Part shown: positions 11,111-23,888 of the stretch, piece by piece
Numbering within the stretch: the first letter of the stretch is position 1
Layout of the letters: the number at the start of each line of letters is the position of its first letter
DNA from: Excoecaria cochinchinensis
Lineage: Eukaryota > Streptophyta > Magnoliopsida > Malpighiales > Euphorbiaceae
DNA: 64,000 nucleotides
NCBI GenBank assembly: GCA_947683425.1
Contig: CANTUQ010000076.1
Span: 5,456,001-5,520,000, forward strand
Reading direction: 5' to 3'
Notes under the pieces: generated by a model
The model's database searches: none
What the model saw: the letters and a program-made list of their open reading frames with translations, nothing else
Told to the model about the DNA's origin: nothing
Made by a program: the position numbers and the translations under genes

Positions 11111-11150
11111 TCCATGATCTTCAAATTCTATCAACACATTAAAAGGTATG

Positions 11151-13915
11151 TGTAGACACCAGGTTCTGATACAGCCCAGATCAGAGTTACCCGATGATAA
11201 TAAATTGCCTTGTCACAGGCAAAAAGGTTGAAAGTTGATTTACTTGTCAAACTTGCATTTTAGAGTGAAAATAATAAAAAAATATTTTGAAAATTAGATT
11301 TGAAAAACGGAGTTTAGAAATTATAGTTTTTTTAGTTAAATTTAAAAAAAAAACAAATTCCGCGAGTGTCGATGCGAGGTAGCGCGCGACCGCCGACGGG
11401 AATCAGTTGCTCCTGTTCCGCCGCAAATGGCCAATTTTGCCCAAAAAGTGATTTTTTCCGATTTGTTTTTCCACAAAATTCGATTTTTTATCACTTTTTT
11501 AAGGGATTTTCAGGTTTTTTTCAATTTTTAAAATTTAAAATAGTTAATATCTGATTTAATTAGGTCTTATCCCTTTAATTATTTTTATTTTTCTATTTTC
11601 TTCATATAAAAAGAAAAAGATGAAAAAATCAAGGGGGGGGGGGGGGGGGGGGGGCTTGTAATTAGGTTTTTTGAGGTTTTTTCTTCCTCATTTTTTGGAA
11701 ATTCTCTCTAAAAATTTCCAGATTTTCCCCAAGCAAAAATAAAAAGAAAAAAGTTCATCTTTCGTTCTTTTTCTAACATAATTTCTTCTAAACATATTTT
11801 GAGAAGAGGTTTTGTTGATGAATTTAATTTTGAGACAAATAAATTGATTATTTGCTCTCAAAGTTCAATTTTTTATCTTTGTTTTTCAATTAGACTTTTT
11901 TCAAGGTTTTTTTTTCTTCTTATTTTGAATCCTTTTTGATGAACAATTGATTTTGGGCAAACAAAATAATTGTTTGTTCCTAAAATCTAATTTTCATTTC
12001 ATTTTCTAAAAACAAGTTTTTAAAATGATTTTTTTCTTGAGACAAACAAAATAATTGTTTGTTCTTGAGATCGTTTTTCATTTTTTATAAATAAAAATAA
12101 TTCTTTAGACAAAGAAATTAATTCTTTGTTCTTAAAGAATTTTTTATCATTTTTTCTATGTTTTTCCTTGGAATAAAATTCCAACATTTTATCATCTAAT
12201 TCTAATCCTGCAAACCACAAACAAGGAAATTAATATCATTTTTTACTTTAATCGAATTCGAAACTCTGGGGGTAAACATTCTGGGCTCATTCTTCTTATT
12301 CTTTTTATTATTTTTGTATTTAATCAATTATTCATGTACATTTTTATTATTTTCATTCATTCATTTATTTTATTAGTTTATATTTATTTTATTTAATATG
12401 TTATATATTATTTGATTCTTGTTCACATAAATATTGATTGCTCATTATTATTTCATTTTGATTAATTTTTTTTGCCATGTAAATGGTTTATGTTAATGGT
12501 GATAATAGTAATTAATCATGTTATTCATTTAATCGTTTTCATCATTCTTTTATTTAAATTTTTTATTATGCCTTTCATTATTATTTTATGTATTCATTGT
12601 TTATTCATTTAGTTATTTATTTTCATTTTTCATTATGAATATTATCATGTTAATATTTTTATATGTTGATTCATTAACGTGTTATATTTTATTTCAGTTA
12701 CATCTTTTAATTCATTTGTCATTCATAATACATTTTTCTCATTTATTTTAAATTGTTAACATGTTAATTCATTTATCATCTTTCATGCCATCTTATTTTA
12801 TTTTAATTTGTCATTCATTATTTTATATGTTTAATTGATCTTATTATTTTAATTGCTAACATTATTTCATTTGTATGTTGTTTTTTTTTGTCAAAACTTA
12901 TTTTCTTTACTTGTGCATTTTTGCAAGCACACGAGGAGATCCAGAAGGTTCGTTTGGGATAAGTATTTATTTGCTTTATTTGTAATATTTTATTTATTTG
13001 GTTTTTTTCATTTATTTTGCCATGTAATCTTTAATAAAATTGTTTATTTAGGCACGCTATAAAGAAAATCACTAAAACATTTTTATTAATTAACTTGGAA
13101 CTTTTCCTAATAAAAATGGGACCAATGTCTCAATTTTCTCCATCCAAAATAAAAATTGTCACATCAAAATTGTTTTATGATAAACACGCATGCGAGGACC
13201 AATGTCCTCATCATTAATGAACATCCCGATTTATGTATGATTTGTATTTTACTTACAATGGGGGTTGTATTCCGTCCCTAGTTTTATTGTAATGTATTTA
13301 CATATACTTTATTTTATTTACGCTTTTATTTAATGCTTTCCTTGAGTGGACAACCTGCGCCTTAATTAAACTGCATTAAAATGAATGAGAAAAGGGATGA
13401 AACTCTAAATTCAAAGCTCAATTATAAAATTAGCCAAGGTATGAATAAATGAGAAGTCCCGAACCTTCTCTGGTCTTTGGGCTCAACGAGGCGAGAAGGC
13501 CATCTCAATGTTCTATTGGGATGGGGCCTCTAAGACACCTCTTGTGTCCCGTAAAAGGCTCAAAATTGCACAGTTCTAAGCACCACGAGGCGAGAGGGCG
13601 CTAATGTTCTATTAGGGTGAATGCCTCCAAAACACCTCTAGTTTGCCCAAGCATGAGGCTAGAGGACCATCCTATCATTAAGGTGGAAGCCTCCAAGAAA
13701 CCTCCGGCTTGCCTATAATGGACATAGCAGCGCTGTCTTAGGCTCACTGAACCTATATGACCTTTACCAATATTCTATTGGGTGGCGACTCCAAGAAACC
13801 TCCTTGTTGCCCAAAATGGACGTACTTATAATTTCCTATAAGTTCTTATGAACCTCATCCCGATCACCCTAAAAACGGGCGGCTCGGGGCACCCTGGGGT
13901 TCGGCGTGGGTCACA
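11151..13915 (+). repeat. Solo LTR with perfect target duplication
   Basis: A single LTR (2,765 bp) starts TGTAGACACC and ends GGGTCACA. It is flanked by GTATG at 11146-11150 and 13916-13920. No purine tract precedes it and no primer site follows, so it is a solo LTR left by recombination between two LTRs. It interrupts element D upstream of D's own purine tract. It contains a 22-bp G-run (11633-11654), long T-rich stretches, and several repeated blocks near its 3' end. Confidence 0.9.
11633..11654 (+). repeat. G22 homopolymer
   Basis: Twenty-two consecutive G on the plus strand inside the solo LTR. Confidence 0.95.
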
Positions 13916-14000
13916 GTATGGACTGCCTCAGGTATGTATTTCTTCCCTTATTTTTAAATTTAGGCTCATCTGGATTCTAGTGCACTAGTTTTCCCAAAAT

Positions 14001-14010
14001 TGGGGGCAAT
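14001..14010 (+). promoter_or_regulatory. Polypurine tract of element D
   Basis: TGGGGGCAAT directly before TGTAGACACC; the counterpart of the tracts of A and B. Confidence 0.8.
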
Positions 14011-16539
14011 TGTAGACACCGGGTTCCGAGATAGCCCAGATCAGAGTTACCCGATGAAGATATCAGTACCTGTTCCACAGGTAAAGGATTGAGGTTGTAT
14101 GCTTCCACCCTTGGATTACAAAAATTTAAAGGACGCCGGTGGCCAAAAATCCCTTTTATATCTCTTTTATTTCAAAAAAAAACCCTTTTGCCCAAAGAAA
14201 ATGGTATTTTGGTTAACTGACACCATTGGTCAACCGGGTGCCTGTCGGATGCACTGAGCGATGGCCTCTAGCCATTCCTCACCCAAGGGATGCCTGCTCC
14301 GTGCTCAACCGGGTGCCCATCGCTCAAGCTTAAGGGACGCCCATCCTTCCGGCACGATCGGGTGCCCGTCGCTCGGAAGGCAAGGCTATCCGATTGACCG
14401 ACAGCCGTCCCTCGGTAGAGGGGCACCCATCGGTCGGAGCCTGGTGGCAATTTGGTGGATAAATGCAAAATTTTAAACCTTTATCCTCAAGATAAATATC
14501 AAATATTCGATTTTAACTTCTAAAAGATAATTTGAATTCAAAAATATTTGATTTTATCTTCTAAAAGATAATTTGAATTCAAAAAGATTTGATTTTATCT
14601 TCTAAAAGATAATTGGAATTCTAAAAAGAATTGATATATATCTCCAAGGATAATTTATATTTTAAAAAGATTTGATTTTTTATCTTTATCTTTTAATCAA
14701 AAGTTAGCCTATAAATAGCAAGTTGAAGATCGAGAAAAGGGCTTGGAGTGTTTTTTTGGAAAAAAATCAGTTTTCATAAGCAAAAAGTTTTTTTCATATC
14801 GGATTTTCTTTTGAAACTCTTCGAAAACAAATTAGGAATAACTCGAGAAAGTGAAATCAATTCTCTTTACTTGATCAATCCTTCTAAGATTCAAAATTAT
14901 TGTAAAAGAGAAAAGTGAAATCGAGAAAGAGAAATCAATTCTCTTTTCTTGATTTACCTCCCTAAAAATTTAAGAATATTTTGAAAAGAATAATTTTTGT
15001 AAAGGAAATTATCTTCAACAGTTTTCATTGGTCAACCTATCCTTGTAGCATTCAAGGGGGATTTACACAACTTTTGCCTTCTGAAGATCAATATTCAGAG
15101 GGTAAACATTCTGGATTCACAATTCTTGTGATAATTTCAATACCTTGACATGAGACATATAAACTAATTTCAAAACATAAATTAATTCATCTTAACTAAT
15201 TCATTTTATTGCTTTATCTGCTTCATTGGTAATTTATTGCATGAAAAATGAATTAAAAATGTGAAATCTTTGATTCTGATTAATTTTTCTCATTTTTTGA
15301 GGTCTGGAGATGATCGACGGGCTGAAGGCCTTACCGACAGCCATCACTCAAGCAAGCGACTGATTGTCGCAAGGTGCCCCTTTCTCCCGTCGGTCATCCG
15401 AGGGACGACTGTCCCTCACCCCTCCTTGGCCGTCCCTGAATCTCTTCTTTTCTTTCTTTGATTGTTTTTAATTCCCTTTTGTTGCCTTGCTTCACTAATT
15501 TTAGGTGATTTATTTTGACACCTTTTCTATTATTTTATCATTTATTTTTGCTTCTGACTTTTTATTCTAATGTTGCTCACATTTTATTTGGTTGTTTTTT
15601 TTTTTTAGTTTCACTTGGTTGAATATTGGATGCTAGAAAGGAGGATTAACTGGGATGATTTGGAAGCATCGCTTCGGTTCATTTTCTTTTCGCCTTTTTT
15701 TTTCGTTTGAGTTATTTAATCCTTTCAATTTTTATTTGCTATTATAAATGCTATTCTTATGTTCGCTAACATAAAAAACACCAAAAGATTTTTACGAATA
15801 AATAAGGTTTTCTTAAATAAAATAGGACCAATGTCCTAGTTTTCCCTCCAAATAAAATTGCCACTTTAAAAATAAGCATGCATGTGAGGACCAATGTCCT
15901 CACTTCGAATAAATGCCCTATTTTATGCATGATTTATATTTCCTTTTTATTGTGGGTTATATTTCACCCCTAGTTTTATTGTATATTAATGTACTGTTGT
16001 TTACTTTATTATAATTTTGTGTTATTTATAGTTTTCATTATGTGATTGGACTGCGCTTTAATAATTGCATTAAAATCTATGAGAAAAGGAATGGAATTTT
16101 AATAGCAAAAACTCACTTGTAACTTTGACCAAGGTATGAACAAGATTAAAGTCCTGAACTCTCTCTGGTCTTAGGCTTCATGAGGTTAAATGAACCTTTC
16201 CAATATTCTATTGGAAAGGGAATTCCAAAATATCTCCTGTTGCCCAAAATAGACTTATACGCATCGTCTTAGGATTCATGAGGTTAGATGAACCTTTCCA
16301 ATGTTCTATTAGGAAGGGAATTCCAAAATATCTCTTGTTACCTAAAATGGACATATACACATTATCTTAGGCTCGGTGAGGCTAGATGAACTTTCCCAAT
16401 GTTTTATTGGGTGGAGACTCCAAAACACCTCTTGTTGCCCAAAATAGATGCCCTTGTAATCCTTACAAGTTCTATGAACCTCTCTCGAATACCCCTAAAA
16501 GCGAGTTTTCGGGGCTCATGGGGTTCAGCTCGCGTCACA
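14011..16539 (+). repeat. 3' LTR of element D (2,529 bp)
   Basis: It starts TGTAGACACCGGG and ends CGCGTCACA. A TATA box, TATAAATAG, is at 14711-14719. GC-rich partly palindromic clusters containing GGGTGCCCGTCGCTCGG and GACCGACAGCCGTCC lie before it (14220-14440), and a second cluster lies after it (15305-15425). This is the same two-cluster plan as LTR A. Near the 3' end, blocks containing CCAATRTTCTATT and GACTCCAAAA are tandemly repeated (about 16195-16440). Confidence 0.85.
14711..14719 (+). promoter_or_regulatory. TATA box of LTR D
   Basis: TATAAATAG 700 bp into the LTR, between two palindrome clusters; likely element promoter. Confidence 0.6.
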
Positions 16540-17161
16540 CAATGTTCCACCTTAAATAAATATCCTGTTTTATGTATGTATTTATCTCTTAATGTTCTCC
16601 TTTTCAATTTTTTGGGGTTGTGTTATGCCATTTATCATTGTAAAGTTGATACATTTGTTTTTATTTATTGTCTTTTTACTGCTTTCATTTGTATGATTGC
16701 AATGCACTTTAATTTAATTGCATAAATGCATGAGAAAAGATATGAAAAATTAATTATAAAAACTCATTTATAAGCTTTAACCAAGGTATGAGTAAGAGTG
16801 ATGTCCCGAGCTCTCTCTAGTCTTAGGCTTCACAAGATTAGATGACCATTCCCAATGTTCTATTGGGTGGTGATTCCAAAATATTTTCTATTATCCAAAA
16901 CAGACATGAGAGCAACGTCCTGAACTTTCTCTCGTCTCAGGCCTCACGGGGTTAGACAAACTTTCCCAATGTTATGTTTGGTGGCGACTCCAAAAGACCT
17001 CCTATTGCCAAAAATAAATACACTCGTAATACAATCATTAGCAATTATTAGGGGTGATTTCCTGTCTATGGCGAAATGACCAGCCCTTATGAGCTTGATG
17101 AACCTCCCTTAGACCCTAAAAGCGGGTTTCCAGGGACTCGCAGGATTTTGCGCCCGTCACA
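16540..17161 (+). repeat. 3' fragment of an older Tat-type LTR
   Basis: It resumes in mid-LTR: CAATGTTCCACC... corresponds to interior sequence of LTRs B and D. It then runs through the repeated GACTCC-block region to a terminal CGCCCGTCACA. Its 5' part is absent here and would lie beyond the nested elements, upstream of the window. Confidence 0.75.
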
Positions 17162-17166
17162 ACATG

Positions 17167-18488
17167 CACTCCAACACTTGCTATGCCTAACTTTAATGAG
17201 CCATTTGTTATTGAAATTGATGCTTCAGGTGATGGCATTAGAGCAGTGATCACTCAACAAAGGAGGACAATAGCATTCATGAGTTGGGCATTAGGAGTTA
17301 CCAAATTTGTCCATTTATGCCTAAGAAATCCTCGCTGTTGTTCAAGCTATTAGTACTTAGAGACCTTACTTGCTAGGGTAAAAGTTTTTCATCTAGATGG
17401 ATCAACGAAGCCTCAAATATCTATTGGAGCAACGCATCATAACTCCGAAGCAACATAAATGAGCGGCTAAATTATTGGGCTATGATTATGAGATCACTAA
17501 AATACCAGGTCATGACAACTCTACTACAGATGCTTTATCTCGAGTGGTAGGCAGTCCTAGCTTGATTGCTTTATTTGTTCCATAAACATCATTATTGGAG
17601 GCCATCAAAACTAAAGTTGTTGAGCATTCTCACATAAAGATAATTAGTAAATATGTAAGTGAAAACCAAATGCAACTTACATGTGGCGGAATGGCTTAAT
17701 ATGTTATAAGAACCGTGTGGTCATTCCTCCAAACTCTCTCATAGTCCATCAATTATTAAAAGAGTTTCATGACTCACCACTTGGAGGACATTCATGAGTC
17801 CTACAAACATATAAATAGTTGGCACAACAATTTTATTAGCCATCCACATATAAGGTGATTCAAGATTACATAGCCTTTTGTGATGTGTGCCAAAGAAATA
17901 AAGTCGAAATTCCATCACCGGTGAGATTACTTCAACCATTACCAATTCCATGTCAAGTGTGGGATGACATCACAATGGATTTTATAAAAGGGCTTCCACC
18001 ATCCAGTGGCAAAAACATTATCCTAGTTATGGTTGATCAATTAAGCAAATCAACACACTTCATGACTTTATCCCATCCCTACACGGCAAAGATGGTTGTT
18101 GAAAATTCATTGAAGGAGTAGTCAAGCTTCATGGCATGCCAAGATCAATCACTAGTGATAGAGATCCCATCTTTATTATTCACTTTTGGCAAGAATTCTT
18201 CAAGTTGTCTAGTACTAAACTCAACATTAGCTTCGCATACCACCCTCAAATCGACGGCCAATCGGAGGTAACCAATAAGTGTGTTGAATAGTACCTATAG
18301 TGTTCCATATCTCAACAACCACAAAAATGGAACACTCTACTTCCATGGGCTGAATTTTGGTATAACACAACCTATTATACATCTACTAGCATGACACCAT
18401 TCTAGGCCTTATATGGAAGATTGCCACCAACTATTCCCTAATATCAAGTTGGTAGTTCTCTTATTAATGAAGTTGACCAGACATTGCC
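17167..18488 (+). pseudogene. Ty3/gypsy RNase H-integrase relic
   Basis: Heavily mutated pol fragment. The RNase H start EIDASGDGI is near 17214. The integrase zinc finger end CDVCQRNK is near 17881. The first catalytic Asp lies in ITMDFIKGLP near 17975, the second in TSDRDPIF near 18155, and the Glu in GQSEVTN near 18257. The best continuous frame covers 17855-18121; other parts need frame changes and contain stops. The type (CxxC, DDxE, AYHPQ) is a Ty3 chromovirus-like integrase. No LTR pair could be assigned to it. Confidence 0.8.
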
Positions 18489-19140
18489 TGTCACACCCCA
18501 AATCGGGCCTAGTCGGATTTGGCAAGTTAAGTCGGATAAGTGACGGATATTTCGGTAATTTGTGCAGGTGGAATTTGGATGATAAGGACCTAATTGAAAA
18601 GATAATTAAAGTTTGTAAGGAAATAATTATACAAGTGAGTAAAGTGCAAATTTGTCAAAGGATTAAAGAGTAATAAAGCAAGATAGTTTGGTTGGAGCCA
18701 ATAGGAGGCTGTCATGTGTTTTGGCAGGTGGGCAATTAGTGGGAAAAGAAGAAAAAGAAAAAGAATGAGAGGGAGGAGCAGATCACGTTCTGCTCTCTCC
18801 TCTCCTCTTCCTTGCTCTTCTTTCTTTTCCTTTCCCGTTTCTTGTTCCCCCTTCCTTGACTGTGTGTGAATTGGTGTCTTGGTAGAGCTTGAAGATTTCT
18901 TGAAGAGGTAAGTTGGGTTAGGGTTTCCTGCATGTTCTTCTTCTTCCTCTTCTCCTGGTTTTGCTATTTTGAGTTAGGGTTTTTGGAAGAGTAATTTGTG
19001 GGTTTTGGTTTGTGCAAGCTTTGGATTGCAAGAGGAAGCTTAAGGGCAAGGAGAGGATGGAGGATTGAATTTTGAAGTGTGGGTTTGAAGCTAAGGATTT
19101 TCACTACATTTCTTTGCATGCACACATGAATATACAAATA
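18489..19140 (+). repeat. 5' fragment of a chromovirus-type LTR
   Basis: It starts TGTCACACCCC with GGGCCTAGTCGG, closely matching the start of solo LTR K at 55048. It shares downstream landmarks with K and E: a CTCTCTCC/TTCCCTTT pyrimidine tract, AGAGGTAAGT at 18904-18913 and TTTGGTTTGTGCAAG. The right boundary is uncertain because similarity fades in AT-rich sequence. Confidence 0.65.
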
Positions 19141-20409
19141 ATAAATTTAATATTTATTATTCTTTTAACTTATTAGTAAGCTTATTTATTCCAATTACCG
19201 ATTTTATTCAATTATTTAATCACTTGATAACTAAATACTTATATAAATTCACAATTTTGCTTAAGTCCCTCATTCTTTTGACAAAATTACATTTAGGTCC
19301 CTAACTTTTGTCAAAATTACAACTATGTCCTTATTCATCACTTATTTACTAAAATGCTATTATTCACTCTTATTCCTCACTTGAATCATTATTTGACTTA
19401 CAAATTTCATTTTAGTCCTCCAAATTAACATTTTCATGCCAAATTATATTTTAGCGCTTATAATTTAGGTTATTTATACTATTATCATTATAATTGCACT
19501 TTTCACTTAATTATCACTTATTTCCTCTAATATGTGCAAAATTACCATTTTACCCCTAAACTCTATATTTTAATTCAATTTAGTCCATTTTTACTTAAAT
19601 TCTCATATATTACTAATTTAATCATTTTAATTGTATTTTTACCATATTGCCCCAAATATAAACTCGGTAGAAAATCTCCAAGCCGGATACACGGGACGTA
19701 GACCCTAAAGATCCACTGCACTAAGAGTGATCCCGAAGGAATCACTTATCACTGTCACTTCATTCACTGTTCACTTTTACACTATACACTGAGATAGATT
19801 ATCATTAGCCTATTAATTGTGAGTCGTCATGACTTAAAACCGCAGTTTGGAATCCAATTTTATCCAATTTTTACATAAAAAATTATTTTTGCATTTTTTT
19901 ATCATTTAAAGGACTTGAACTCAAATTATATGTGTATATTTTTCAACTTGGATTTTTTATTTTAGTTTTATGATTTGTAATTTTGTATAATTTTTAGATT
20001 ATTTTTTTAATTATAATTTTGGATTTTTTGTTTTATCAGTTAACCGAACCAAACCGACCGAAGATTTCAGTTCGATTTTAGTTCGATTTTCATATAATTT
20101 TGGTTTGTATAAATTCTAATATTTCGATTTTCGTTCAGTTCGGTTATTGAATCGAACCGATCGTTGCTCACCCCTTATATGTAATTCCTACTTTATTAAC
20201 ATTATACACGTGTTATATTTTAATTCGTGTATTTGGTGGCAAAATCCACATTAGCACAAGTACAATTACACACGCTTCTTCGAATAAAAATCAAAGGGGT
20301 TTTATGCTTAAAAAAATATGGTTTTAATAAGTGTTTAATTGGGACACAACTAGTTTTAAGGGGCAATATGGTAAAAGTTCACAACTTTAGTGTTAAATTA
20401 TGCATTTAG

Positions 20410-20449
<40 letters not shown>

Positions 20450-20569
20450 CGTATTTCATATGGCTTACCTATATCTATGCAACATATATTTAGTCATCCA
20501 CTCAGCTCAAATGTAGACCCTACTTATAATCAAAAGTCCTGGCCAATCTAATGATTTCCACCCACTTCC
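19141..20569. other. Unclassified AT-rich sequence
   Basis: No gene recognised. 20040-20180 is rich in GAACC/GGTTC words, ending near a CTCACCCCTT motif, of the kind seen at ends of several plant repeats; I cannot assign a family. A 28-bp T-run lies at 20415-20442. Confidence 0.4.
20415..20442 (+). repeat. T28 homopolymer
   Basis: Twenty-eight T on the plus strand, upstream of the cyclophilin relic. It could be a minus-strand A-tail, but no retroposed body could be defined. Confidence 0.9.
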
Positions 20570-22372
20570 ATGGCACCTCTTTTTCCCCTCCACCACCACA
20601 ACCACCAACCTCTTCCATTTCTCTCCACCAATCCGGGCATCACTCGCCGTTCCCTTCTTCTCTCCACTTCCCTCTCTTCTTTCTCACGACTTCCAAGACC
20701 ATCACCACCACTTGACACCACCATAACCGACCGTGTTTTCCTGGACTTCTCCATCTGTCCCAATTACTTCCGCCGGACCGCACTCTCTCCGACGCTCTTT
20801 CCACCCTATGTACTGACTCTGTTCCTCTCGGCGCCTCGTCCTCGGCCTTTACGGTCACATTGTCCCTCTCACTGTCTCCAACTTCAAGACCATGTGTACC
20901 TCCTCCTCCTCCTCCTCCTATAAGAACACTCTCGTCAACAAAATCTTTCCGGTCGGTTCTTCCTCGCCGGACGCCAAGGAAGGAAGGAGAAAGGCGAGGT
21001 TATACCGCCATTGGATTTGTTGCAAAACAATGAGACTGTTGATCCTAATGCCTTCAAGCTACGCCATTCAAGGCAGGCATTGTTTCTTTGAGTTTGTCGG
21101 AGAATGATGATGAGGATGATGTTAAGCTTGACCAAATTACAGGAACGTTGAGTTCTTAATAACTACGGGACCTGGCCCTTGTCCGCAATTGGATAGCAAG
21201 AACATTGTATTCGGAGTTGTCCTTGAAGGTGAATTCATGGATTTTTTATTTTTTTTAAAAAAAAATTTGGTTTTTGACCTATAATGTTTTGATTTTTTCT
21301 GTTATTTTTTTAATTCATTGATTATATGCTAAACTTTATCTAGAGTCCCTATCATGTACTCTTTAGACTTTAGGAATTTGAGTTGTAATTTGCATTAGGC
21401 AATATCTGACATCTTCATGAATTAAAATAGAAATGAGGTGTGAATAGGTCCACACATGTTGAATGCAATTTTTTTTTAAATAAATGGGATTTGAACTCTG
21501 ATTAAATGAGATTACACATAATTTCCTTAGTTTTTGATAATTAGGCAATTTATCCAGCAATTAGAAGTGACCACGAAACAAAAATAAAATAATACCAACA
21601 GCAACACGCCAAAGACAGTTTTGATCCACTTATAGGCAGTTGTGACATAATATTCTAATAACAAAAGGTTAGTGTGTGTGGATCGATATTGTTTGTTCAT
21701 TGTGCAATATCATTTAATCCTCGCATTAGAATGTTAACTATCTTTTCTTCTTCTACTGTTTTCCATTTTATGAAACTTTCCTGCAATAATTCATCACTGG
21801 AATTGTACTCTAATACCTTAATTTCTAAGATATCACAAAAATTCATTTTAGCCAAAACATTATAAATTCGATACTGAATGTTGAGATAACATGTCACGTG
21901 AGTTTGAAAATATCAACAATATATTATAAAGTTTTAAGTAGTATTAAAAGTTTCAAGTAGCATTTTTGGATGTGGCTTGTCATTTAAGTCTTTAGTATCA
22001 TATTCATAATCCCCATTTTTGGGTTATTGGTGAGTAACTTTGTTTCCATTCTTATTGATTGGCTTTTGAATTCCAGAATAAGAACGTGAGTCTTAGCATG
22101 TCTTGAACCTCTAATGTGGATTGGGTTGCAGGATTAGATGTTGTGACAGCTATAGCTCGATTCCAACATACAAACCATCAGAAAGAATTCGGCAATTCAA
22201 TGATCTGGCAGCGTTTCTTGGAGATAAAGAGCACAAAATGCTCGAGCAAATTGGAATAAGCCTCTTAAGACTGTTTATATCAGTGACTGTGGGGAGCTCA
22301 AAGTTACTAAGCCATCTCTTTCACCTACCCTACCTGGATTTTGTTCCTTGTTTATTAAAATGTATCATGTTA
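20570..22372 (+). pseudogene. Plastid-type cyclophilin (peptidyl-prolyl isomerase, CYP28/CYP26-2-like) pseudogene
   Basis: The only host-gene sequence seen. Start at ATG 20570 gives a Ser/Arg-rich, transit-peptide-like N terminus (TRRSLLLSTSLSSF), then ITDRV and DFSICPNYFR. In shifting frames it continues with SVPLG, YGHIVPLTVSNFKTMCTSSS, YKNTLVNKIFP, SENDDEDDVKLD and EFLITTGPGPCPQLD. An intron at 21229-22131 (GT...AG) splits the codon in VLEG/LDVVTA. Exon 2 gives PTYKPSERIRQFNDLAAFLG and ISDCGELKVTKPSLSPTLP. The pattern recalls Arabidopsis chloroplast cyclophilins CYP28 and CYP26-2. The family would catalyse prolyl isomerisation in the plastid. At least seven frame breaks, each readable as one lost base, occur near 20777, 20830, 20950, 21073, 21135, 22160 and 22228. 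The retained intron argues against a processed copy. Confidence 0.75.
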
Positions 22373-23785
22373 AAAAGAGCAAATGAATATGCTCTTTTTG
22401 TAATTGAGAATGGACATTAGATGCCACAGTGATGAAAATATGATTTCATGATTAAATTGTTGATATTTTTCAACAAATATTTTTCACTTTTTACTGTTTC
22501 TAATGAGACTTTGTTCTTTATGGATCCTTAGGAGGCAGGTTATAATCGCTTCATATAGGATGCATTTTCAAGGAGAAATTCTCGAGTAAATTATGATAAT
22601 TAGAGTAAGTGTGTTGCTTTTATTGGTATGCGAATTACTAGACTCGATTACCTCATTGTCCTGCCAAAAGAGGAGTAATACTAAGTTAATAACTAAAATC
22701 CGCTCAACGATTATCTCAACAGTTTTATTGTTCCAGCCTTAATAGTTAGTTTCCTTTTTTTTAAAAAAAATATATATAAAAAAAATTAACTTCAAAATTC
22801 ATTTTAACACCAAAAGATTATGAATTTTGAACATTTAAATTTTAATAACGAGTTATTAAGCACATGCATTTATTATTTTTACAAATAATAAATACGAATT
22901 TATACAATCTTTGAAAAATGAAACGTGTGACAGTCAACTGTTCTGATTAGAGGCATTCAAAAATGATTTGGGTGGGCTAATATAAGAGTTGAAGTTAATT
23001 TATATAGTTTATTTTGTGAGATAATATGCAACTCAAATACATTTTTTCTTTTAGATAAATTGAGCAAAACATAGTCGTAATTTATTCAACCGTTTTTAAA
23101 TATTCTTAGCTCTTATGTGTCATTTAAAATGTTATAATAAAGACACATGTCTTACATGTACCGTGAGATTAGAGGAAATTGAAAATAGAATCAGATAAAA
23201 AAAGGAAAAAAAAAATCTAAAATTTCTCTCTTGCCTCTTTGTTGCACATATTAATTTAGTATCATCAAAATCCTATTTTTCTCTATTTTTGTCATTTTTT
23301 GTTTATTATTTATAAAATTAATAAGCATAAATACTCAATATATTATTATTAAAGTTTGAGTATTTAAATGAATTATTAAGTTACGTTCAGGTGTTTACAT
23401 ATGTATCAAACCCAATAATAATAAAAAAATAATAATAACAATAGAAAAAGCAAAATAATAAATAGGACAAGATCAAGTCAAGATAAAGAAAATATAGAAT
23501 AAATAGAGAAAATATGTATTTACCTCGTATTATTGTTGCATAAAAAAAAAAACTTCGATTAAAAAATCAAATAAATAGAGTTTGAATAAAAATAGAAAAC
23601 TAGTAGATTTAGATCTAATTAGCAATAATTATCCACTTATATTATATCATAACGTGTCATAAATAAATAGAAAAGACAAACAAAAAATAGTATAGGATCA
23701 AATCAAGATGGAGAAAATATGTATTCTCTTCTTGTATTGTTGCATCTAATAAATAACCCACAATGGATACATATATACAGTATAC
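22373..23785. other. AT-rich intergenic sequence
   Basis: No coding signal, RNA gene or recognisable repeat boundary seen. Confidence 0.4.
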
Positions 23786-23796
23786 CACACACACAC

Positions 23797-23883
<87 letters not shown>
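23786..23883 (+). repeat. Compound (CA)n(TA)n microsatellite
   Basis: A short (AC)n stretch runs directly into about 80 bp of uninterrupted (AT)n, abutting the start of the copia LTR. Confidence 0.95.

Positions 23884-23888
<5 letters not shown>

Larger units (their letters stand above)
9660..16539 (+). mobile_element. Tat-type LTR retrotransposon D, 3' part
   Basis: It contains the tail of an extra ORF (9738-10240), a non-coding stretch, tandem array C, a solo LTR insertion (11151-13915), the purine tract (14001-14010) and a complete 3' LTR (14011-16539). It is interrupted on the left by element B. The sequence after 16539 is the 3' part of another LTR of the same superfamily, so D probably inserted into that LTR. 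Confidence 0.7.

Noticed and set aside
11141..11160. LTR at 11151 as the 3' LTR of element D with a deleted purine tract
   Set aside because: Perfect GTATG duplication on both sides, and the purine tract of D lies downstream at 14001, so it is a separate solo LTR.
20570..20923. 117-aa frame as a functional small protein
   Set aside because: Its C-terminal part is an out-of-frame reading of the cyclophilin sequence; similarity continues in another frame.
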